64,000 bases of DNA from Acidobacteriota bacterium. GTDB taxonomy: Bacteria > Acidobacteriota > Terriglobia > UBA7540. Below the pieces are notes generated by a model that was not told the DNA's origin, searched no databases, and worked only from the letters and a program-made list of their open reading frames with translations. This document shows positions 39,146 through 47,136 of the stretch, in pieces. The stretch is from assembly GCA_023474345.1 (NCBI GenBank), contig JAMCXS010000031.1, positions 46,164 to 110,163 of the forward strand. The letters run 5' to 3'. The translations under genes and the position numbers were made by a program. Each line of letters opens with the position of its first letter. The stretch's first letter is position 1.

Positions 39146-41401
39146 ATGAACCTTAAGCAACGATTTCTGATCAAAGTGATTGCTGCATATCTACTTTTTG
39201 CCACTGTTGCCGTGGCGCAGGTGCACATCCCATGGGGTGTCCGCGGGACCGAACCTCGCGCCACGGCCGGCACTCCGGACTGGCTCACTCCCGAGGTGCT
39301 GGGCATGCCTCGCAGCCAGATTATCTTCACCGGCCGTATGTTGCGCCTCTTCAACGGCCGTGGTGCTGTTTCCATTCGGGATAAGTGCGTAACGGGCTTG
39401 CAAAGGCTTCAATTTCCGCCCATTGATGTACGCGATTACAAGTTCTACCTCGCGTTTCGTGAAGCGACCACGGGAACGTTGATTCAGGATATTATGCCCG
39501 ATGTCTACGAGCATAAGGTGCGGACCGGCAAGGGATTCCATCCCTTAGGATTGAACTTCACTCCCGGGGCCCCTTATGTCATGCTCCTCCAGCGTGCTTA
39601 TTGGCAACCAAACGCTTTTTATCGGACCGGAACGTTCGACAAGGAACTCAAGGCCCATTGGATTTCGTTCAGGATCAAGACCAAGGCCAGCGTTTCCGCG
39701 GTTGCTGACGAAATCTATCTGAGGGTTGAACTCGAAAACCGGAAATCGGCGCCGCTTGTTCTGACCGTCATGCCGGATCAGCGAGCCTCTGAGTTGTCCC
39801 TCGATTTTCCACATGTGCAGCCGAAGCCTGCCAGCCCCGTCACCCATCCCAGTTTTAATACCTTGGAAAGCAACCAGATCAGAATCAGCGTGGCGAGCAG
39901 CCTGCCTGCGGCGAGCAAGGCGGGATGGCATTGGGTGATTGCGGGCCATTCAAATAGTACCGCTGACTTTGCGATCATTCTCCAGCGACTCCCCGCCGCG
40001 CTGCCCTCCGCCACTCAACTCGACATTGCCCAAAGGGAGGAAGCCGCGGCTCAAGCGGAGCGCGACCGGTTGCGGTGGGCAGCAGACCGTCTCCCAGAAG
40101 TCTCCACGGCTGATCCCACTTTTGATGATTTCTATCGACGCTGCATCTACAGCGTTCTCATGTGCCGTTGGGACCGCAAAAACTTTATTACCCAACCCTT
40201 CTACGCAGTGGGAACGTGGCTGTTTACAATTGCCTGGGACACGTCGTATGCCTCGGAAATGTTGAGTCTTCTGGATCCGGCCGGCCTGCGGAAAGCTTTA
40301 CTGATTAACCTCCATGCCGACCTTCTCAGGAACAGCTATGAGCCCTGGAATGGGCAGACAAGCAGAAGCCCGCATTGGTACGCCCAAGGCCCTTTCGCTG
40401 CGATGCAAATTCTGCAGGATTATCTCCGCCAAACCGGTGACACGGGCTTTTTGAACCAGGCGGCAGGAAACGCCAGTGTCTTCGAGAAGATGAAACAGCT
40501 TGGTTTGGAACTTGAGAAAAGGTTTGGCCGGCCCGACGGCCTGCTGGACTTCGGACCCGGCTCCGGAAGGATGATTGAGATTGCCACCGACGGTTACCAA
40601 CATGTCTACGCAGCGGTCAACGGATTGGCGGTGGCTTATTTCCGTCAAATAGCAGCCTGGTGCCGCGCCCGGAATGATCCGGACGCCACAGAATTTGACC
40701 AATGGGCCGACAAGCTTGACCGCTCGATCAATCAAAAACTCTGGGATCAGAAAGAGGGCTGGTTCGTCAACCTTTACCCCGACGGAAGCCGGCATTTGGT
40801 TTGGAGTTACGACCTCTTCGACATGCTGAACGCCGGCATACTGTCGGCTGAGCAACAACACCTCATGGTCAGCCACATAAAGGAAGGCGAGTTCCTTGCG
40901 CCTTACGGAATGTATTCCATTTCCAAGGCTGATCTGACTCATTGGGATCTTGAGGATGTGGATTGGGGCGGAGGCGGCCAGTACGCGGGCGAGCCGCTTC
41001 GCGTGGCCGAATCCTTATATCGATTGGGGTATCCAGAAACCGCATGGGACATTCTTGCCCGGTGCACTCGGTGGACAAACCATTTTCCTTACATCCCGCA
41101 GGAGATCTTTGGAGATTCTCCCCGATACCCTGAGGTGGAAATGCCACTCGAGATTTCAGCGGGAGGCGGCGTTCAGGCGATTCTGTTTGGAGTGTTCGGA
41201 CTGCGGCCTCATGAAGATGGTTCCCTGGATATCGATCCCTCGTATCACCACGAATTGGGGATTGCGCGGATGACAGGCTATAAATTTCACGGCCATACCT
41301 ACAGCGTGGTAATGGGCCCTTGGAATTATGAGGTCTATCGGGATGGCCGGTTGGCGGTCCGGAACGTTTACGGGAAGACCGTTGTCTTTCCCGCGCCTTG
41401 A
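39146..41401 (+). CDS. Secreted six-hairpin glycoside hydrolase (GH63/GH37-like)
   Basis: 751 aa from the ATG at 39146, which gives a clear signal peptide (IKVIAAYLLFATVAVAQ); the upstream in-frame part is not family-like. The N-terminal ~270 residues form a beta-sandwich; from ~310 the (alpha/alpha)6 catalytic part contains FYAVGTWLFTIAWDTSYA with W364-D365 at the position of the catalytic Asp of trehalase/GH63-type enzymes, then YAQGPFAAMQILQDYL, and WGGGGQYAGEPLRVAESLYR near the end. It acts on exported or external oligosaccharides. The specific family is uncertain. It stands upstream of a repeat region and convergent with the DUF4091 gene. Confidence 0.8.
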   Translation: MNLKQRFLIKVIAAYLLFATVAVAQVHIPWGVRGTEPRATAGTPDWLTPEVLGMPRSQIIFTGRMLRLFNGRGAVSIRDKCVTGLQRLQFPPIDVRDYKFYLAFREATTGTLIQDIMPDVYEHKVRTGKGFHPLGLNFTPGAPYVMLLQRAYWQPNAFYRTGTFDKELKAHWISFRIKTKASVSAVADEIYLRVELENRKSAPLVLTVMPDQRASELSLDFPHVQPKPASPVTHPSFNTLESNQIRISVASSLPAASKAGWHWVIAGHSNSTADFAIILQRLPAALPSATQLDIAQREEAAAQAERDRLRWAADRLPEVSTADPTFDDFYRRCIYSVLMCRWDRKNFITQPFYAVGTWLFTIAWDTSYASEMLSLLDPAGLRKALLINLHADLLRNSYEPWNGQTSRSPHWYAQGPFAAMQILQDYLRQTGDTGFLNQAAGNASVFEKMKQLGLELEKRFGRPDGLLDFGPGSGRMIEIATDGYQHVYAAVNGLAVAYFRQIAAWCRARNDPDATEFDQWADKLDRSINQKLWDQKEGWFVNLYPDGSRHLVWSYDLFDMLNAGILSAEQQHLMVSHIKEGEFLAPYGMYSISKADLTHWDLEDVDWGGGGQYAGEPLRVAESLYRLGYPETAWDILARCTRWTNHFPYIPQEIFGDSPRYPEVEMPLEISAGGGVQAILFGVFGLRPHEDGSLDIDPSYHHELGIARMTGYKFHGHTYSVVMGPWNYEVYRDGRLAVRNVYGKTVVFPAP

Positions 41402-41481
41402 AAACAAGCCAGTTCAGCCCGCGCCGCGAAAAAAGTCTTGACAATCATCGGCTATCGTGCTAGTCTTATTTAGGGTTTGTA

Positions 41482-41585
41482 GCGGCGGTGTCCCCACCGC
41501 CGCCCGTGTTGTCCCCGGCTGGTCTGCGTTCCTGGTAGAGACGTTCCGCTGGAACGTCTCAGACGCCCCGCTGGGGCGTCTCTAC
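41482..41585. repeat. REP-like palindromic element with nested hairpins
   Basis: Three perfect hairpins in ~100 bases: 41482-41503 (GCGGCGGTG/CACCGCCGC, loop TCCC), 41538-41560 (GAGACGTTCC/GGAACGTCTC, loop GCT) and 41561-41581 (AGACGCCCC/GGGGCGTCT, loop GCT). The outer arms GTAGAGACG (41535-41543) and CGTCTCTAC (41577-41585) can also pair, enclosing the last two stems as a cruciform. The same loop and arm design suggests a dispersed intergenic palindrome moved by a REP-type transposase. Confidence 0.75.
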
Positions 41586-41779
41586 AACCGCCAATATAGA
41601 AGGCCCGCAGCGGTTTGCGGGGGAGGCAAAAGCCGTTGGCAGCAATTGATTGATATTACAGCACTTATCCGATGGCACGAACGTGGGGAGGAAAAGCACT
41701 GGAGCTTTGGCAAATTTCAATGGAAGGCCTACTTGTTGTAGAATCAATGAGATAGCCATCGACTTGCGCAAAAACGCAC

Positions 41780-41799
41780 AAAAAAAGAATTCTTTTTTT
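41780..41799. terminator. A7-GAATTC-T7 palindrome
   Basis: A perfect 20-base palindrome: seven A, GAATTC, seven T. It lies between the convergent 39146 and DUF4091 genes. A weak A/T stem with a T-run could end transcription in either direction, but with no GC stem its strength is doubtful. Confidence 0.3.
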
Positions 41800-41800
41800 G

Positions 41801-41945
41801 GCCAAACGAAGCTTGGAAGTTGTTGAAAACAAAGGATAGCTGTGGAAAAAACGGCCAAAACGAACCGAAAACGAAGCTAAAACGAAGCTAGCCAAGTTGT
41901 TGAAAATAAAGGAAGGCCAAAAAAACGAACCTAAAACGAACCGGA
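41801..41945. repeat. A-rich tract with direct repeats of AAAACGAA-type words
   Basis: A 20-base block recurs with one mismatch at 41817-41836 and 41894-41913 (AAGTTGTTGAAAACAAAGGA and the same with T for C), 77 bases apart. Each copy is followed by a GGCCAAAA-ACGAACC-type stretch, and AAAACGAA(G/C)C words repeat at least five times. It reads as a tandemly expanded intergenic repeat, not coding. Confidence 0.6.
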
Positions 41946-41993
41946 ATTACTCGGGCCGCGCCTCCACTCGAAAATATTGAAGCAAAAGGACCC

Positions 41994-43724
41994 TCAGCCT
42001 TCAGTGCTAGCGATCTGGCGTTTTGAAGCAGCTCTGATCAAATCGCTCTCAATCTTTCGGAACGTAGCTGGGTTTCGAACATAGTCAGTAAAGGATGAAA
42101 TTGCCCTCGTCGCCAGATTCTTAGCCTCGGCAGGACGCTCAGTTTCAAGCTGATGCAACAATTCGTAGTCTTCAATTCCGGCCAGGAAAGTTTCCATGCG
42201 GATCGAACTGTCAAAGGTCAGGCGCTGGCGGTCGGGATAATAGATGAATGCGTCGCCGGAAGGCAGAAGCTGGCGGTTGTTATTGATCACCGGCTGGGTG
42301 TCCAGCATGGGCTTGGGGGTCCAGAAATTTCCTCCCCAGTGGAGGAAACCCGTAAAGTTGTAGCGGAAGTCGAGCCAGGGCAGCAGCCGCGTCTTAATCA
42401 GCGGGAAATCCATCAGGCGATTGATGTATCTCTTTTGCGGAAACAGACAGGTGTAGTACCAGACGGGATGGCCGCTCGCGATCCTTTGCTCCAGCAGGTC
42501 CACGGCATTATCGAACCGGCCCAACTGCGGAACCCAAATGTCGCAATCATGCCTGATGATCTCCGGGATTTGCTGGGCGTCGATTGCGTCGATGGTTTCG
42601 ACTCCCGGCATGTAGCGGCGAACAAGACCTGCAATCCTGCCGTAATAGGGGATCTCATTCCCGTGAGGTTCATCCAGAACATGCTGGAAGTAGATCGACT
42701 TCCAACCTTTGCTTTCGAGATGCCGATTCAGGGCCGTAAGGAAACCGGCAAGGAAACGGCTGACTTCGGGCGAGTCGGGCGGCAGGGTTTTGGTAATCAC
42801 CTGGCTTCCCTCACGCTCAAAAATCGGCACGACCAGCGGCGCCGAGTAATAGGGCCGCGTCAGCAGGTGGCTTCCTTCGATGTAGCCAATGGCGCCAGCC
42901 GCCTGGAAGGTTTCCACCCAGCGGTCAAAGTTACTGAAATCGTATTCCAATCTGCCCCGCGTCACTTTGGGCTGGATCAGCTCCATCAGGGGAGTAAACA
43001 CTACGTTCTGGCGATGCGCCGCAAAAACCCGGGCGACATTCGCCACCAGCTTCCACCATCCATCGGAAAACGCGGCAACACCAAAGAACTGCTGAGATAC
43101 CTGGTCGCTGAGCGAAAACCAGTTGGTGACGTCGAGCGACCGTTTCTCGGGAACCGTGGCCGCATCAACGCTCAGGCGGAAGGGAAGGTGCGCCAGGGTC
43201 TCGCGGCCGGCGTCAATATCGACCGCGCCACGATAAACACCCGGCGGGGTGGCGGAGGGCACGTGAATTTCAACCCAGATGGAATGGGTACTGTTCGCTT
43301 CAAGATCGAGTGGAAGGGGAAGCAGCACGTCGGGGTACCAGCCGGGCGCCGTGCCCACCAGTTCATCGGGAGGGGAATTGGGTGTGTGAGAGCCGACTAC
43401 CACGTAACCGACTTGCCGGATGCTGGCATCAGAACTGGCGATCGCGTGGCCACTCGCGTCCTTGGGCGATTCCAGCCGGACGGAAATCGCGGAGAAAGGC
43501 CGCGTGGAACGCAGGGCAACCTGAATGTTAACATGCTGGTTCCGGGCGGCAATAAAATTGGCGGAAGCCAGGTGGCTGGTCCCGACAGGATCGGTTGGAA
43601 ATACCTTGATCAGGGAGTCAACGTACCATGCTTTCAAGCCATGCGAACCCACTCCTGGACCGCAGGAGGAAAGAAACAAGCTCATCATCGAAAGTGTAAG
43701 GAAACCCATTCGCCATCGCAACAT
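41994..43724 (-). CDS. DUF4091 / GH123-like lipoprotein
   Basis: 576 aa. Lipoprotein signal: hydrophobic start and SLFLSSC lipobox. Residues ~35-195 form beta-sandwich domains with a GH123-like N-terminal pattern; the central TIM-barrel has FQHVLDEPHG with an adjacent Asp-Glu pair (the catalytic pair of GH123-type substrate-assisted hexosaminidases), and the C-terminal ~80 residues include FLAGIEDYELLHQLE, the hallmark of DUF4091. It probably processes an N-acetylhexosamine-containing glycan at the cell surface. The family is broad, so specificity is not assigned. Confidence 0.85.
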   Translation of the reverse strand: MLRWRMGFLTLSMMSLFLSSCGPGVGSHGLKAWYVDSLIKVFPTDPVGTSHLASANFIAARNQHVNIQVALRSTRPFSAISVRLESPKDASGHAIASSDASIRQVGYVVVGSHTPNSPPDELVGTAPGWYPDVLLPLPLDLEANSTHSIWVEIHVPSATPPGVYRGAVDIDAGRETLAHLPFRLSVDAATVPEKRSLDVTNWFSLSDQVSQQFFGVAAFSDGWWKLVANVARVFAAHRQNVVFTPLMELIQPKVTRGRLEYDFSNFDRWVETFQAAGAIGYIEGSHLLTRPYYSAPLVVPIFEREGSQVITKTLPPDSPEVSRFLAGFLTALNRHLESKGWKSIYFQHVLDEPHGNEIPYYGRIAGLVRRYMPGVETIDAIDAQQIPEIIRHDCDIWVPQLGRFDNAVDLLEQRIASGHPVWYYTCLFPQKRYINRLMDFPLIKTRLLPWLDFRYNFTGFLHWGGNFWTPKPMLDTQPVINNNRQLLPSGDAFIYYPDRQRLTFDSSIRMETFLAGIEDYELLHQLETERPAEAKNLATRAISSFTDYVRNPATFRKIESDLIRAASKRQIASTEG

Positions 43725-43916
43725 CTCGGCCCCCTATCCCATATTGAACTCAGACGAGACGGGAGATTAACAAAAGGGTACGAAGAATTCAATGGGTTGC
43801 ACCATTCAAGCGGAGAAGTGATCCTACGCACCGAGTGACCTTTAACCACTGCACGGTTTGCCAGACCCTGCGCGGAAGGTTCCGGGAGTTATAATGGGAG
43901 AGCTAAGCCACAAACC

Positions 43917-44930
43917 ATGAATGTTGAAAAATATTCTCGTCAGATTCTCTTTCGACCCATTGGCCGGGAGGGGCAGGAAAAGCTGCTGGCTTCAAAAGCC
44001 GTTCTGGTAGGGTGCGGCGCGCTCGGAACGGCCCAAGCAAACGCCCTGGTGCGAGCCGGAGTGGGCGCCTTGCGCATTGTGGATCGCGACTACGTCGAGG
44101 AAAGCAATCTCCAGCGCCAGGGGCTTTTTGACGAAAAAGATGCGGCGGAAAGCCTTCCGAAAGCCGTGGCCGCTGAGCGCAAGTTGCGTGCCATCAATTC
44201 CGACGTCCATGTGGAGGGCTTGGTTGTCGACGTCACCAGCGGCAACATCGAAGATCTGGTGCGCGGGTACGACATTATTTTGGACGGCGCCGACAACTTT
44301 GAGACGCGGTACCTTCTGAACGATGTCTCCGTCAAGCTCGGCATCCCCTGGATTTACGGCGCGGTCGTGGCAAGCTCCGCGCTTACGATGACCATCCTGC
44401 CCGGACGCGGACCCTGCCTTGCCTGCGTCTTCCCTGGCCCACCCCAGGGCCTGCATGAAACCTGCGATACGGCCGGCATCATCGCACCGGCGGTCGGCTG
44501 GGCTACGTCCATCCAGGTGACGGAAGCGCTAAAGCTTCTGCTCGGTCGGGAGAACCAACTGCACGGATCGCTGTTCGCCTTCGATGTCTGGGAAAACCAT
44601 GCGCAGCAAGTCCGGCCACGGATCGATCCCGGCTGCCGCACCTGCGGGCAGAGAGTTTTCACCTACCTTGAAGAGGGAGGACCAACGCACGTCACCATGT
44701 GCGGAAGAAATTCCGTGCAGATTCACCGGCGCGATTCACGCGGGCTGGATTTGAAGGTGCTGAAGGCGCGGCTGGAGAAGTTTGGACCCGTAAAAGCCAA
44801 CGATTTTCTCTTGAAGTTTTCCCTTGAGCCCTATGAGCTTACCGTGTTCCCGGACGGAAGAGCGATCATCAAAGGCACCCAGGACGCGGCTGTGGCGCGC
44901 GGGCTCTACGCAAAGTACGTAAGCTCCTAG
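43917..44930 (+). CDS. ThiF/MoeB-family adenylyltransferase
   Basis: 337 aa. E1-like enzyme that adenylates the C-terminal Gly of a ubiquitin-fold sulfur carrier (ThiS or MoaD). Visible: KYSRQILFRPIG, nucleotide motif VGCGALGTAQANAL, DRDYVEESNLQRQ, DGADNFETRYLLND, and two zinc CxxC pairs (CLAC, CRTC). The C-terminal ~80 residues after MCGRNSVQI form a small domain found in ThiF-type members. No thiS, thiG or moaD gene is adjacent, so ThiF or MoeB cannot be separated from context. Confidence 0.9.
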   Translation: MNVEKYSRQILFRPIGREGQEKLLASKAVLVGCGALGTAQANALVRAGVGALRIVDRDYVEESNLQRQGLFDEKDAAESLPKAVAAERKLRAINSDVHVEGLVVDVTSGNIEDLVRGYDIILDGADNFETRYLLNDVSVKLGIPWIYGAVVASSALTMTILPGRGPCLACVFPGPPQGLHETCDTAGIIAPAVGWATSIQVTEALKLLLGRENQLHGSLFAFDVWENHAQQVRPRIDPGCRTCGQRVFTYLEEGGPTHVTMCGRNSVQIHRRDSRGLDLKVLKARLEKFGPVKANDFLLKFSLEPYELTVFPDGRAIIKGTQDAAVARGLYAKYVSS

Positions 44931-44989
44931 CGCTGCAAGGTCAAGTTCGACCCGCGCAGGCCGCCATAAAGCCGGTGCTGGCGCGAAAG

Positions 44990-45646
44990 CTACCGGGAGC
45001 TCAGGTTATATTCGGCAATTCCGGAGCGGGTGACAATAAGCTGATGAGACAGTTGAAATTTAAGCTCCGTGCCGGTGGGCAAAGCCAGGTCCGGGCCACG
45101 CCGTCGCAGCCGGTCAACCAAAGCCGCGCCGCCGCCAATCAGGCCACCGATGAACGTTCCACGAAAGCCCCCCAGCAGTGTGCCAAAGAAAGCGCCGCCT
45201 CCTGTTCCGATGCCGATTTCCGTCAAGTCACCTTTGTGTGCATTCGGGCCTTTCACCAGTCCCTCGGAATCTACAACCCGGGCTCCCGGCGCGCCATAAG
45301 CGTGGATGAGAACGGCGCTCAGCGTAAAGGTCCGGCCGTTGGGCATCGAAATGGTCTCAGGCGAAAGAACCATTTGCCCCACGCCTTTGATGCGGCCCGG
45401 CCTGCTCAGGCTCGCAATCCTGCCGTTAACCGTGGTTCCGATGGGGATGGCTTGCTGCCCATTGATGACCAAAGGTTCGGAGACAGTAGCAGTAAACGCT
45501 TGCCCTTGGTAATTGAGTTGCGTGGTGAGCGTTTGAGTGAGCCGGCAATTCAGAACTGTGCCCGCGGGAATGGTGTAACTTGCGCCCCACAGAACCGACC
45601 AACCGGAAACAACAAACAGAGCAACCAGCAAAGCGCGCTTGACCAT
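44990..45646 (-). CDS. Secreted protein with P-x-GT repeats and a glycine zipper
   Basis: 218 aa. Signal peptide (cleavage near LWGAS). Three repeats of a proline-x-glycine-threonine word followed by a beta strand: TIPAGTVLNCRL, AIPIGTTVNGRI and LALPTGTELKFQL. Between repeats two and three is a Gly-rich stretch (GIGTGGGAFFGTLLGGF and on) like the glycine-zipper 2TM segments of envelope proteins. It shares the repeat style with the 1712 protein, so the two are probably paralogues. Function unknown; envelope location inferred. Start supported by AAGGAGG-type sequence just upstream. Confidence 0.72.
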   Translation of the reverse strand: MVKRALLVALFVVSGWSVLWGASYTIPAGTVLNCRLTQTLTTQLNYQGQAFTATVSEPLVINGQQAIPIGTTVNGRIASLSRPGRIKGVGQMVLSPETISMPNGRTFTLSAVLIHAYGAPGARVVDSEGLVKGPNAHKGDLTEIGIGTGGGAFFGTLLGGFRGTFIGGLIGGGAALVDRLRRRGPDLALPTGTELKFQLSHQLIVTRSGIAEYNLSSR

Positions 45647-45820
45647 GACAAAGCCTCCTTCGACTGCTTCATGGCCGGACTCTGGCGCTTCGTCCAGCTG
45701 GCTTGTGGATTGAAATTACTCTTACTGGCAGGCCACGAAGCTTACTCCCCGCCGGGAATGGCCAAGCGCTCATTGCGCCTGGTTTCCCATTGTCGCTTCG
45801 TGCCCGGCACCCCAGACGAT

Positions 45821-46789
45821 CTACCGCGTTCCCTCCAACCGGGAAGCCGTCTGTGTGGTACCTTTCGGTGTACTAATATATCCGGTTATTCTGCCCTTGT
45901 CCACCCGGTTGACGACCAATTCGCTGAAACTCCGGGAACCTCGCATGGTGAAGAAAATGGGCTCATTGATCGTACGGTTCTTTTTCTCCAGCCACGCGTC
46001 ATCGACCAGCATGTCCACATTGAAGCGGTGATGTTTCGCATTTGTCTTTTTCAGCTCCAAGCCGACTTTACCCACCCGGATGGGTTTGTGGCGCGAGGCG
46101 GTAAATTCAAAGTAATCCCGCTCGCCCAGTTTGCGCAGAGCGACAATTTCGTCATGGTTGCGCGCAATGAGCGTCCCGAACCTGGTCCGGGTCATGCCCA
46201 GCGAGTTTGCCAAAGAATCCACGTTTTGCTTGGTCTTGCCAAGGTCCGTCTTGGTCGCGGAGACATCGTTGGTGAGGGCCCCGAGTTGCTGCTGGTCTGC
46301 CTTAAGATCGATTTCGTGTTTGAGCTCGTCGAGTTGCTGACTATGTTCATTTTGAAGCTTTGTGACCATCATGCGAGCCTGCCGCAACTCTCCGCGTTGA
46401 GATCCCAAATGCCGAGAGACTTCGTTCAGTTCGATTTTCAGGGCCTCAAGCTGCTCGGAATTCGACCGCTCCAGCGAACTCAACCTGGCGGAAACATCCC
46501 GGTTAACCCAATCGGTAAGTTGCTTGCGGGTTTGGGCTTCCTGGGCCCGAAAATCATTCCGCAAGAAGTGGACCCGAATCAGCGAAAAGATCTCTCCGAC
46601 TGCCAGCACTACCAGAACGACAAAGACAGCCGTAAATTTCCCGCCCAAACGGGTTCTTTCGCTGCGGCTTTCGGGCATATCTTCCTGTTCACGCAGTTCG
46701 TCAGGAATCATACGTCTCCCTGCTTCCCAAAAGGAATGAATGGCCGATTGTTGGGGAATCCTTTCGGCCGGCGAAAGGGCAATCGACAT
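45821..46789 (-). CDS. Single-pass membrane protein with coiled coil, unknown function
   Basis: Up to 322 aa. The ATG at 46789 follows AAGGGTGG; an internal ATG at 46711 follows GGGAG and would give 296 aa, so the start is not settled. One membrane helix (FTAVFVVLVVLAVGEIFSLI) at ~50-70 of the long form, then a long heptad-rich coiled coil to ~residue 215 and a beta-rich C-terminal domain (~220-322) with KPIRVGKVGLELKKTNAK. No enzyme motif is visible. The layout suggests a periplasmic scaffold or tether. Confidence 0.7.
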   Translation of the reverse strand: MSIALSPAERIPQQSAIHSFWEAGRRMIPDELREQEDMPESRSERTRLGGKFTAVFVVLVVLAVGEIFSLIRVHFLRNDFRAQEAQTRKQLTDWVNRDVSARLSSLERSNSEQLEALKIELNEVSRHLGSQRGELRQARMMVTKLQNEHSQQLDELKHEIDLKADQQQLGALTNDVSATKTDLGKTKQNVDSLANSLGMTRTRFGTLIARNHDEIVALRKLGERDYFEFTASRHKPIRVGKVGLELKKTNAKHHRFNVDMLVDDAWLEKKNRTINEPIFFTMRGSRSFSELVVNRVDKGRITGYISTPKGTTQTASRLEGTR

Positions 46790-47136
46790 GCCACCCTTGA
46801 CGACGATTGGGGAATTGGAATTAAATGCCTTATTCGTGCTTCCGCAATACTTTTGAAAAGCCAGAGGGCATTTCTTACTTGCGGAGTGTAAAAAGTGCGG
46901 CCGGGCTTAAAGTCGCTGGTGCGATGGCTGAGATATCAGGTTCTTCTCCAAAACCTTCTGGTTCTCAACGGTGGCTAAAAAGCCATAAAAACGCATTATT
47001 ATTGAAGATTGCAAATATAGTCAGAGCTTTCTTAGTAGCACCGATTGACCGGCGGAAAACGATGCGGTTTACACACCTGCGCTACCGCGGCGGTTGTCGC
47101 CATTTGGTGCAAGCATAAGTAATTGCCGGATTTGAA
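46790..47136. other. 347-base region upstream of the lipid operon
   Basis: No gene is supported. It should contain the promoter of the seven-gene lipid operon. TTGACG at ~46797 is followed after 18 bases by TTAAAT, a weak match. A TGGCT/AGCCA 5-bp stem lies near 46973. There is a short GGA 6 bases before the 47137 ATG, so translation initiation may be weak. Confidence 0.4.

Larger units (their letters stand above)
41402..41993. other. 592-base gene-free interval packed with repeats
   Basis: No gene is supported. It holds the palindromic element (41482-41585), a 20-base A/T palindrome (41780-41799) and an A-rich tract with direct repeats (41801-41945), listed separately. Composition changes sharply from GC-rich at the left to A-rich at the right, unlike the genes on either side. 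Confidence 0.7.

Noticed and set aside
42153..43838. 561-codon open frame on the plus strand
   Set aside because: Lies wholly antisense to the DUF4091 gene, low-complexity Gly/Arg composition, no family motif. A product of biased codon use.
44975..46891. 638-codon open frame on the plus strand
   Set aside because: Overlaps two better minus-strand genes with signal peptide or membrane helix; no ribosome site or motif.
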